12,604 bases of DNA from Candidatus Poseidoniales archaeon. Its GTDB lineage: Archaea > Thermoplasmatota > Poseidoniia > Poseidoniales > Poseidoniaceae. Position numbers and translations under genes: made by a program. The notes beneath the pieces are model-generated. The model searched no databases. It saw only the letters and a list, made by a program, of their open reading frames with translations, and was not told the origin of the DNA. The first letter of the stretch is position 1; each line of letters begins with the position of its first letter. Location of the stretch: assembly GCA_009887135.1 (NCBI GenBank), contig QXYA01000013.1:11310-23913 (forward strand), read 5' to 3'. This document shows positions 1 through 7,324 of this stretch, in pieces.

Positions 1-43
1 GACAACAAGCAAAGGGATAAGACCCGTATTCCTATCAACAGAC

Positions 44-523
44 ATGGTCAACTACTGGTTGATGAAGTCTGAACTTGATGTATATCCATATTCACAACTT
101 GTTGAAGATGGCTCAACTCATTGGGATGGAGTTCGCAATTATCAAGCACGTAACATGATGCGGGATGCAATGGAATTAGGCGACTATGTTCTATTTTATC
201 ATTCAAATTGCAAGCCTCCACATATTGCAGGTATCGCCAAAGTATGCAAAGAGGGGTATCCTGATTTCACATCTTGGGATTCTAAATCCAATTATTTTGA
301 TGAAAAATCTTCTCCAGAAAAACCTCGCTGGTTTATGGTCGATATCGAACCGGTAAAGCCACTTAAAGAAACAGTAGCACTCGATTCAGTACGAAACGAA
401 CCTTCGCTATCAGATATGCCACTCATTAGGAAAGGACAACGACTATCCATTCAGCCAGTAGAGCAAAATGAATTTGAAATTATTTGTGCAATGGGTGGAT
501 TAGAACCTGGAGAACTAGAGTAG
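44..523 (+). CDS. EVE domain protein (modified-base-binding, PUA-like)
   Basis: A 159-residue stand-alone EVE domain, the usual length for this family. Diagnostic segments are YWLMKSE at 4-10, THWDGVRNYQARN at 25-37, the GDYVLFYHSNC strand at 46-56, RWFMVD at 95-100 and the LIRKGQRLSIQPV block at 127-139. EVE domains share the PUA-like fold and are known or proposed to bind modified nucleobases in RNA or DNA; the ligand here is unknown. The protein is probably cytoplasmic, with no signal peptide or membrane span. The family motif MKSEP reads MKSEL here. ATG 44 fits the usual family start (M-x-x-YWLMKSE), but the frame stays open upstream to the window edge, so an N-terminal extension cannot be excluded. 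The next gene begins 8 bases after the stop, suggesting co-transcription. No restriction or modification gene is nearby, so a defence role is not supported. Confidence 0.93.
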   Translation: MVNYWLMKSELDVYPYSQLVEDGSTHWDGVRNYQARNMMRDAMELGDYVLFYHSNCKPPHIAGIAKVCKEGYPDFTSWDSKSNYFDEKSSPEKPRWFMVDIEPVKPLKETVALDSVRNEPSLSDMPLIRKGQRLSIQPVEQNEFEIICAMGGLEPGELE

Positions 524-527
524 GTGA
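522..527 (+). promoter_or_regulatory. Shine-Dalgarno site for the aminotransferase gene
   Basis: The bases AGGTGA lie four bases before a GTG codon at 532 and match the archaeal anti-Shine-Dalgarno sequence well. The site overlaps the TAG stop of the EVE gene, which suggests translational coupling. It decides the start of the downstream gene in favour of GTG 532 rather than the TTG at 484. Confidence 0.6.
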
Positions 528-531
528 TGAC

Positions 532-1743
532 GTGGCTGAAATCCCTTCGTCCAAGCGTGCCTCTAATATTGAGTATGCTATTCGAGATGTGGTTGTTCCT
601 GCCACGGAACTTGAATCACAAGGTCATTCTATCATTAAATTAAACATAGGGGATCCGATTGCATATCCTGGTTTACCAACACCTTCACACATGGTCGATG
701 CCTTCTCAAAAGCCTTATCAGAGGGTCGTAATGGATACTCACCCTCCTATGGTTTACCGGAATTAAGAACTGCGATTGCTCAAGATGAAACAAGAAAGGG
801 CTGGAACGCTCAGCCCAAGGATGTCTATGTTTGTCATGGAGTAACTGAAGCTCTACAGATTGTATTTCAGGCTACGCTAGAAGAAGGACATCAAGTCCTT
901 GCCCCTGGTCCACATTACCCACCATACATGGCGTATCCCCAAATGTATGGGGCTGAGACCATTGAATATGAACTTAAATCCAATGATGGATGGACATTAA
1001 ATTTTGAAGACATTGAATCTAAAATGAATGACGATGTCAGACTGTTTGTATTGATCAATCCAAACAATCCAACAGGTTCAGTGGCCGGTTCAAGTGATCT
1101 TAATCGATTGTTATCAATACTCGAAAAATGGCCCAATTGTATTCTCATCGCTGATGAGATTTATGATGGTCTTGATTTTTCAGGTCGTCATGTTAGTGCT
1201 GCAAGTTTGTCACATACAGTCCCAGTGTTAACGATGAATGGCGTTTCGAAGGTGTACTACGCACCTGGATGGCGAATTGGATACATGGCGATACATGACC
1301 CGATTTCTTCTCTGGTTGCAATCCGTGATGGCTTAGAGCGAATATTGCGATCTCGTTTGTGTGCATCCACTCCTGCCCAACTTGGATTTTTGGCTGGTCT
1401 CGAACAAGATCGGTCTTGGATGAAACAATACTCTGAAACAGTCAAAGAACGAAGGGATGTTTGTCTCACAAGAATCTCTGAGATTGAAGGCCTTGAAGTT
1501 CAAAATCCTGAAGGGGCTTTCTACATGTTCGTAAAATTGACGGATGAGAGATGGTATGACGATGATAAGGCCTTTGTTCTCCAGTTATTGCATGAACAAC
1601 ATGTGCTGGTTGTTCACGGTTCAGGATTTAGTTCTGAAAAGGGGAAAGGTCACTTTAGGCTCGTATTCCTTCCAGATGTGGAAACTCTAAACATAGCTTT
1701 TGATAGAATTGATACATTCTTACAAAAACACAGAATTTTGTAA
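532..1743 (+). CDS. Class I/II PLP aminotransferase, AlaA/AlaT (alanine transaminase) type
   Basis: A 403-residue fold-type I aminotransferase, full length for the family. Visible cofactor residues are N179 in NPNNPTG (176-182), D208 and Y211 in ADEIYDG, the Schiff-base lysine K240 in GVSKVYY and phosphate-binding R248 in GWRIGYM. R376 in HFRLVFLP should bind the substrate carboxylate. The N-terminal stretch (SNIEYAIRDVVVPATELESQ), the SRLCASTPAQ segment and the C-terminal HVLVVHGSGF region resemble E. coli AlaA and related AlaT enzymes, so pyruvate/glutamate to alanine/2-oxoglutarate is the likely reaction; aspartate or broader specificity is possible. It is cytoplasmic. The start is GTG 532, chosen for the Shine-Dalgarno site at 522-527 and because residues upstream of it do not look like family sequence. 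It probably forms an operon with the EVE gene. Confidence 0.93.
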   Translation: MAEIPSSKRASNIEYAIRDVVVPATELESQGHSIIKLNIGDPIAYPGLPTPSHMVDAFSKALSEGRNGYSPSYGLPELRTAIAQDETRKGWNAQPKDVYVCHGVTEALQIVFQATLEEGHQVLAPGPHYPPYMAYPQMYGAETIEYELKSNDGWTLNFEDIESKMNDDVRLFVLINPNNPTGSVAGSSDLNRLLSILEKWPNCILIADEIYDGLDFSGRHVSAASLSHTVPVLTMNGVSKVYYAPGWRIGYMAIHDPISSLVAIRDGLERILRSRLCASTPAQLGFLAGLEQDRSWMKQYSETVKERRDVCLTRISEIEGLEVQNPEGAFYMFVKLTDERWYDDDKAFVLQLLHEQHVLVVHGSGFSSEKGKGHFRLVFLPDVETLNIAFDRIDTFLQKHRIL

Positions 1744-1789
1744 ACAAGGGCGGCGAAGTATTGATGTTTGATAAGTCTTCGGTTGACCT

Positions 1790-4700
1790 ATGCGAGGAAT
1801 GAAATTAGCTCTTATTGGGCTTACAATTTCTCTTATTCCTTCGGCATCAGCGTCTACAATCGCATCATCTGGTGATTTTGAACTTTCATATCTCTATCCA
1901 GTCTTAGTGGCCTTCTTCGTAGCAATATTATTGTGGAAATTCTTCGTTCCTCGCCAGTTATCGGCTTTACAAGTTGCGTTCGAGATTGATGATGATTTGT
2001 ATGAAGTTCATAGATTGACAAAAGGGCTCGATGATGCCAAAGAACTCCTGCAGCAAGGCCGTGTGGCGTTTGGTGTAGGATTGTACATGATGGGTATGAT
2101 GGGTGTTCTGGTATTGATTGGAGAATTACTCTTCGATGCAGATGTTTACTTTGATCTCAATCTATGGCTCATCGGTTTATTCATTCTTATCCCAGTTCTT
2201 ATCTCTCCTTGGGAGACTCTTAATGCGCAATTAATTGGAAAGAATAAACTTCGAGTTGGTCGCCATACGATTCGAACAGGTCTCCGTAGAATTACCACCC
2301 TCGCTGTATTGATCTCATCAACTGTTGCTACTGTTAGCTATGGAATGAATCTCAATGATGGTGACATCACTCCAGTTTGGCTTGCAGCAGGTATGTTGGT
2401 GTTTATGGCCCCAACAATTCTCGCATATGGACGTATTATGGGCGCTTCTTGGAATATGCTACTTTTGAATAAATGGAGGACGGCGAGAGGACGTAGAAAT
2501 CCAATTGACCCAGATCAACCTTCATTTGTAAACAGACTCTTCTCGTTACTTCTTGTCATGTTCCTCATCACAATGCCGATTACTGCTCTGAATGGAATTG
2601 TTACAGTATTCCACATCTTGGTCAATGAGCCTCAAAACACGGAAGAAGTGCTCAATTTTGGAGGTATAATCGGTCATTCCATCTATGAGCGTATTGACCT
2701 CATTTCAGATATTTTATTCCATTGGGAATTTATTAAATCAGCCCCTCAATTCTTATCACTTTACCTTTCCCTCAACATTGCAATTGTTGGCTTAGCGTTC
2801 ATTTTTGAATTGACGAGAAACTTAATTTTAGGTGGTCAAACATTCGGTGGAATGTTTGGAGTTACTCTCGACACACCTCGTGAAATTCGAACAGAAGAGT
2901 CTGCGCAAGGCCGTCAACTTGCCTTTGCGTTCGCTGGCTTTTCAGGATACACTGTGCTCTTACTTATTCTGGTCTGTTACAAAGAATTTGGTGACTTAAT
3001 GCCATTTACTCAGAATCTTGAAGATAATGGATTTGATGAAAGTATGCGTCTCCTTACTACATGGATGTTTATTGCAGTTGGGCAAGCTATTTTCTTGTTT
3101 ACATGGCTCCTTTCGATTGCTCGCTTTGGTCCTCTCAGACAATTAAAATTCGATCTAGATCCAGAAGAAAGAAGAGAAGGTGCCGTCATGATGGCAGACG
3201 GTGACTGGATGAGAGATTTTGTTGATGAAGCAGCGCTCCAAGAGGATTTAGATTCACTCATTCGATTCCAAATGCAATTGATTGAAGGTGATGAAGCCCT
3301 TGTACGTCATGAAAAAGCACGTGCTAAAATGTGGGAATGTGCGATACGAGGCTTGTGGCCAAAGGCTATCGAAGAATCACGTAAAGTTCTCGCACAAGCA
3401 GGTGGAGATGATGACGAAGCTCGTATGATTACGGCTACAGGATATCTCGCAACTCGAAGACTCGACGCTGCTCGTGAGGCTCTACGTGGCTTACAACAAC
3501 CAGAGGGATATGATGAACCTGAGATCCTAGCGTTCATCACTGAATGGATGGATCCATGGAACGGAACTGTTGACGAAGATGATATTTGGGATTGGGAAAA
3601 TAACTCCACGATCGACCACCTAAATGAGCAAATGAGAATGCTTAGATATTGGACTCCAAAACACTCTGAAGACTCAGTTGAACACTCGGACAGACTTTCG
3701 ATGATTGGAAAATTATCCTCTGTTGCGTCGTTGAGAATGCAAAGACGTCATGATGAAGCATTGCAATTAGCACTAGATACTGTAAAGTTTGACCCGCTTG
3801 GTGTTCGGCCAAGAATCGCTGTCGCATTGTGTTTAATCGACAAAGGGAATTGGCATCAGGCCATGTCTGTATACCAAGAACTCAAAGAAAGTGACATTAA
3901 TGATCCACGGGTAACTGCTCTATCCGTTCTACTAGGGAACGAGGCTGATGTCGAACAGATTGAAGTATCACTCGCAGTTGAAACGGGTAAAAATGTTCGG
4001 AAATGGCTCGATGAGGCTCCTGTAAATGCTGTTGCTGGTTTGGGGATTAAGGGCGGAATGGATGAGGCCATTAACGCTAACATCATGATTTGTGCACACG
4101 AATCAGTACGTCGTAACATGACTCCTCGATATTCGCCTTCAATCTTCCATTACATCATCCAATACGTACTTCTTCCACCAATCTTCATCGTATCCGCTAT
4201 CGCCATGTCTGGTTATGCAGGTCAGATTCAAGGAATTGTAACAGCTGTTGTGTTGTTCTTGCTTCAAATTGCCTTTGCAAGATTCCGAAGACAACAAGGA
4301 AGACAAATTAAGCATCGAGATCAGCGAACATTGGTCGATTATTCTCGTATGATGAAGCGGTTTAAGGTTAATCCAAATAGTGGGAATATTCCAATAGGAA
4401 CTCACCTCCTTCTCTCTGGTATTCTGGTGACAGTAAACGGTGTTGTCATGGATGTTGGAATGCCTGGATGGTTAACTCATCGATTGCCAAAGGATGCAGA
4501 CAAAACCATTCGCTCTCGACTGAAGCGTAATGCATTATCCATTAGCAAGAATAAACCAGCTAAGTTGAAGCCCCTGACAAAGGGTTGGTGGCTCAAGAGG
4601 CCAAAGGAAGAATTGTCGGACGTGCCGATTCTTGAACAATTGATTGGCCCAGTTGCATACAGAGGTCGTCAAACAATGCTGATGAAAAAGACCACTGGTT

Positions 4701-4840
4701 TCCGTCAAGCACCATCTGGAAAACCTAATCTCAATCCAGTAGGATCTCATGACTTCAAGGATAGAAGTGTACCTCGAAACACAAGAACAAGCGAACGTTC
4801 AGCCCGTACGGGTCCAAGTCGACCAAGTCGACGCGGTTGA
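1790..4840 (+). CDS. Large polytopic membrane protein with cytoplasmic TPR-like domain
   Basis: I do not recognise a family for this 1016-residue protein. Residues 1-21 look like a signal peptide or first hydrophobic segment ending in SASA. Membrane spans are visible at roughly 34-53, 94-114, 124-142, 168-186, 195-214, 250-278, 322-341, 377-397 and 424-444, then two more at 788-809 and 813-831. Between these groups, 446-785 is hydrophilic and helical, with TPR-like helix pairs near 545-568 and 648-700 (for example HDEALQLALDTVKFDP). The C-terminal 120 residues are rich in lysine and arginine and end in RPSRRG. Loops 143-167 and 215-249 are basic while 279-321 and 398-423 are acidic; by the positive-inside rule the TPR region and tail are cytoplasmic. 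A hydrophobic patch at 867-889 is probably not a span. ATG 1790 is taken as the start; ATG 1799 is an alternative. The gene stands alone, with 46- and 51-base gaps on either side. Confidence 0.85.
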   Translation: MRGMKLALIGLTISLIPSASASTIASSGDFELSYLYPVLVAFFVAILLWKFFVPRQLSALQVAFEIDDDLYEVHRLTKGLDDAKELLQQGRVAFGVGLYMMGMMGVLVLIGELLFDADVYFDLNLWLIGLFILIPVLISPWETLNAQLIGKNKLRVGRHTIRTGLRRITTLAVLISSTVATVSYGMNLNDGDITPVWLAAGMLVFMAPTILAYGRIMGASWNMLLLNKWRTARGRRNPIDPDQPSFVNRLFSLLLVMFLITMPITALNGIVTVFHILVNEPQNTEEVLNFGGIIGHSIYERIDLISDILFHWEFIKSAPQFLSLYLSLNIAIVGLAFIFELTRNLILGGQTFGGMFGVTLDTPREIRTEESAQGRQLAFAFAGFSGYTVLLLILVCYKEFGDLMPFTQNLEDNGFDESMRLLTTWMFIAVGQAIFLFTWLLSIARFGPLRQLKFDLDPEERREGAVMMADGDWMRDFVDEAALQEDLDSLIRFQMQLIEGDEALVRHEKARAKMWECAIRGLWPKAIEESRKVLAQAGGDDDEARMITATGYLATRRLDAAREALRGLQQPEGYDEPEILAFITEWMDPWNGTVDEDDIWDWENNSTIDHLNEQMRMLRYWTPKHSEDSVEHSDRLSMIGKLSSVASLRMQRRHDEALQLALDTVKFDPLGVRPRIAVALCLIDKGNWHQAMSVYQELKESDINDPRVTALSVLLGNEADVEQIEVSLAVETGKNVRKWLDEAPVNAVAGLGIKGGMDEAINANIMICAHESVRRNMTPRYSPSIFHYIIQYVLLPPIFIVSAIAMSGYAGQIQGIVTAVVLFLLQIAFARFRRQQGRQIKHRDQRTLVDYSRMMKRFKVNPNSGNIPIGTHLLLSGILVTVNGVVMDVGMPGWLTHRLPKDADKTIRSRLKRNALSISKNKPAKLKPLTKGWWLKRPKEELSDVPILEQLIGPVAYRGRQTMLMKKTTGFRQAPSGKPNLNPVGSHDFKDRSVPRNTRTSERSARTGPSRPSRRG

Positions 4841-4891
4841 GCCTAACAAGCGATTGATAGTATTCATGAACCTTGTCTGACTGGACAATAC

Positions 4892-6184
4892 ATGGACAGT
4901 CCTTCACCAAGAGACTCAGTTAACCGCGTTTTAGAAGCGACATCCAACAGTGCCCGTCTTTACGGAAACGGACTGGGTATGATTGCATCGGAGAATATTA
5001 TTTCTCCAAATGTTAAGCGTGCTATCAATTCTGATTTACATGGCCGCTATGCAGAAGGCTTACCTGGAAAAAGATATTACCAAGGGTGTGAGGATTTCGA
5101 CACCATTGAAAGCCTAGGGATTGATCTTGCAAAGAAGGTGTTCAATGCACCATTTGCGAACATACAATCGACCTCTGGAACCGTTTCCAACATTGGTGCA
5201 TTGAAAGCATTGGCCAAACCTGGAGATTCCATTACTGCTGTTTCAACCGCTGACGGGGGACATATTTCTCATGCTCGCATGGGTGCTGTTGGTCTACGTG
5301 ATCTCAATGTCTCAACTTATCCTTGGGATGAGGAACGTATGGAACCAGATATCGATGGCTCATGCGCTCTTATTCGGGAATTGAAACCTAAAGTGACACT
5401 TGTTGGACAATCTGTGTTTCTTTTCCCCACCCCTCTCAAAGAATTATCCGATGCAGCCCATGAAGTAGGTTCTACAGTGATGTATGACGGAGCTCACGTT
5501 CTTGGATTAATTGCAGGTGGTGTCTTCCAAGACCCTTTGAGAGAAGGGGCTGATGTCATGACTGGCTCCTCTCACAAAACCTTCCCAGGGCCACAAGGAG
5601 GCTTTCTTCTCTCGTCAAATGAGGATCCTAAATTCCAAAGAAAACTAAACAATTCAATGTTTCCAGGGGTCGTATCATCATACCACTTACATCACGTAGC
5701 CGGTAAAGTTGTGGCACTTGCAGAATTTGAAGCGTTTGGAACAGCATACGCCCAAGATATTGTGAGGAATGCTCAAGCATTTGCGCAAGCTTTGGCAGCA
5801 GAGGGGTTCGACGTTCTTGCTGAATCCCGGGGATATACAGCCTCTCATCAGGTGTTAACACGTCACGGTGATATCGATTCTGGAGCAGGTGCAACAGCAG
5901 CCGCTTTATTGGAAAAGGCTGGAATAATCACCAATATGAATATGCTTCCAGGAGACACCAAGGCTTTGACTCCATCCGGTCTTCGACTCGGAGTTCAAGA
6001 ACTTACTCGAGTAGGCATGGGTCCACGCGAGATGGAAGAAGTGGCCTCTTTTTATGCTCGAGCATTACTTCGAAATGAAGATGTCCATGCAATTAAAAAT
6101 GATGTCCATCATCTAAAGTCTGATTTTCAACATGTTCAATACTGCTTTGATTCTGAAGAACTTCTTGCCTATGAAGGAATGTAA
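4892..6184 (+). CDS. glyA: Serine hydroxymethyltransferase, archaeal type
   Basis: A 430-residue PLP enzyme interconverting serine and glycine with transfer of a one-carbon unit to a pterin carrier; tetrahydrofolate versus tetrahydromethanopterin cannot be told from the sequence. Key residues are E34 in MIASEN, the RYAEGLPGKRYYQGCE substrate/pterin segment (53-67), TSGTVSN at 94-100, GGHISH at 122-127, D199 and H202 in YDGAHV, the Schiff-base K229 in GSSHKTFPGPQGG and carboxylate-binding R365. The sequence around FQDPLREGA, the FPGVVSSYHLHH block and the C-terminal helix ending HVQYCF are typical of archaeal rather than bacterial GlyA. It is complete and cytoplasmic, and is the strongest evidence that the host is archaeal. 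It follows a 51-base gap and is followed after 3 bases by an unrecognised gene, so the two are probably co-transcribed. Confidence 0.96.
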   Translation: MDSPSPRDSVNRVLEATSNSARLYGNGLGMIASENIISPNVKRAINSDLHGRYAEGLPGKRYYQGCEDFDTIESLGIDLAKKVFNAPFANIQSTSGTVSNIGALKALAKPGDSITAVSTADGGHISHARMGAVGLRDLNVSTYPWDEERMEPDIDGSCALIRELKPKVTLVGQSVFLFPTPLKELSDAAHEVGSTVMYDGAHVLGLIAGGVFQDPLREGADVMTGSSHKTFPGPQGGFLLSSNEDPKFQRKLNNSMFPGVVSSYHLHHVAGKVVALAEFEAFGTAYAQDIVRNAQAFAQALAAEGFDVLAESRGYTASHQVLTRHGDIDSGAGATAAALLEKAGIITNMNMLPGDTKALTPSGLRLGVQELTRVGMGPREMEEVASFYARALLRNEDVHAIKNDVHHLKSDFQHVQYCFDSEELLAYEGM

Positions 6185-6187
6185 GGT

Positions 6188-7225
6188 ATGCCAACTACAT
6201 CGGAACTTTCACACGAGTCGTTAACCCATAATGGCGGCTTCATCCTCGACATAGATCACAATTGTTACATGTTGTGGAAGCAACATGAATTCAATCGCTG
6301 GTGGCGAAGTTTTGAATCTCTCTTCACGCATCCATTAAGCCGTGTCTTCATAAATTCTGTAGTTGATGATTTAGAGTTTCATCAACGTTTGTCCTTACAG
6401 CAGGGATTGTTCAAGAAGAAAAAATTTGTATCACAACTTTCACAACTGACTCATTTTTATGGAAGTGGATCTATTGATGTAGTCAAAAAGGAGATTGCCA
6501 ATGGCGCCCATTCTCTTTTTTCGGTTGGTTTAGCATCATATGCTTTGGAAGTGTTCCATCAAACAAGATATAAAATTCGTTGGAATGAACCAACGCCCCG
6601 AGTGGTTCAGTTGTCACTTGAGGTCAATCGAGACTTGCCTCCTCCCGGTTCAGTTCGGCCATTTCCCTGGTCAGAAAACATAACACCACAGGGTCTAGGT
6701 GACTCTCGATACGTATCCGATTTACTCGTTGTAAAGGAGTTGGGTCATATTGAAATTGATGGCGAGCGGCACTTGTTCATGCCCGCTTCACTCCTAGAGA
6801 GGTTTTTGTCAACATGCTTGGCTCATGTTCCTGATATGAGTCATGTGGATTGGATCGATTGTCCAACAGATTGGTCCAAGCCTGATGTTTCTATCATGTG
6901 TCTTCTTATCTCTTCTGTAGTCGAATTGTTTTCCCTTTCAGAGCGTGCAGTTTACATTACTGGGAAGGACAGTTGGGAGGCTTATTTGCGTACATACTTG
7001 TCAGAGCAAGGCTGGGGTAACCCCTCTGTCGTCTCTTATGACCCCCTGTCTTATGACACAACTCTAACGTTCTCCAAATCCCCTCTTACACCATTTTCGA
7101 TCGGTCTTGCCGCTGGTATTTGGGAACGTGCACATGGAAGGAAATTCCACTGTAATCTTAAGTTGATTAATGGTTCTCTACAAGTTGATTTCCGTTCATT
7201 ATTGGCATATGAAAATCCAGTATAA
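6188..7225 (+). CDS. Unrecognised protein with duplicated, possibly V4R-like, domains
   Basis: A 345-residue soluble protein with no signal peptide or membrane span and no family I can name firmly. Two segments appear to be copies: about 67-147, with FSVGLA at 111-116, and about 253-338, with FSIGLA at 303-308. Each has a strand, a helix, a G-x-G turn followed by VV (GSGSIDVV and GWGNPSVV), a proline- or leucine-rich lead-in, the FS-V/I-GLA helix, a basic stretch and a final hydrophobic strand. The order resembles the 4-vinyl reductase (V4R) small-molecule-binding domain, but no cysteine cluster is present, so this is only a suggestion. The N-terminus contains aromatic-rich YMLWKQHEFNRWW at 27-39. 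The start lies 3 bases after the stop of the hydroxymethyltransferase gene, implying translational coupling and perhaps a linked role. Confidence 0.75.
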   Translation: MPTTSELSHESLTHNGGFILDIDHNCYMLWKQHEFNRWWRSFESLFTHPLSRVFINSVVDDLEFHQRLSLQQGLFKKKKFVSQLSQLTHFYGSGSIDVVKKEIANGAHSLFSVGLASYALEVFHQTRYKIRWNEPTPRVVQLSLEVNRDLPPPGSVRPFPWSENITPQGLGDSRYVSDLLVVKELGHIEIDGERHLFMPASLLERFLSTCLAHVPDMSHVDWIDCPTDWSKPDVSIMCLLISSVVELFSLSERAVYITGKDSWEAYLRTYLSEQGWGNPSVVSYDPLSYDTTLTFSKSPLTPFSIGLAAGIWERAHGRKFHCNLKLINGSLQVDFRSLLAYENPV

Positions 7226-7324
7226 TTAGAATCAACATTTCGATAGTTGTCGAGCAATTAAGGTCAAGGTTCATAACCGAATCGAGGGCTCGTAAAAATA
7301 GTCAAGGCTCGGAGACTATTACCA
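7226..7324 (+). promoter_or_regulatory. Intergenic region with possible promoter for the surface-protein pair
   Basis: This 99-base gap is the longest in the window. An A-rich element, GTAAAAATAG at 7292-7301, is centred about 28 bases before the ATG at 7325, about where a TATA box would sit for a short-leader archaeal transcript. GGAG at 7311-7314 could be a weak ribosome binding site, though it is about 10 bases from the start. I see no hairpin with a T-tract. The assignment rests on position and composition only. Confidence 0.3.

Noticed and set aside
1..72. Tail of an upstream gene ending at TGA 70-72
   Set aside because: The frame has only 23 codons in the window and no recognisable sequence; it would overlap the EVE gene by 29 bases. 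It cannot be supported.
44..523. EVE protein as part of a defence or restriction island
   Set aside because: Some EVE domains are fused or linked to restriction enzymes, but this one stands alone and its neighbours are metabolic; no nuclease or methyltransferase is present.
484..531. TTG 484 as the start of the aminotransferase, giving 419 residues
   Set aside because: It would overlap the EVE gene by 40 bases, lacks a ribosome binding site, and the added residues do not resemble the family. GTG 532 with AGGTGA upstream is better.
3010..4750. Antisense open frames opposite the large membrane protein
   Set aside because: They have no recognisable domains or ribosome binding sites, and the + strand frame is continuous and shows clear membrane and TPR-like structure.
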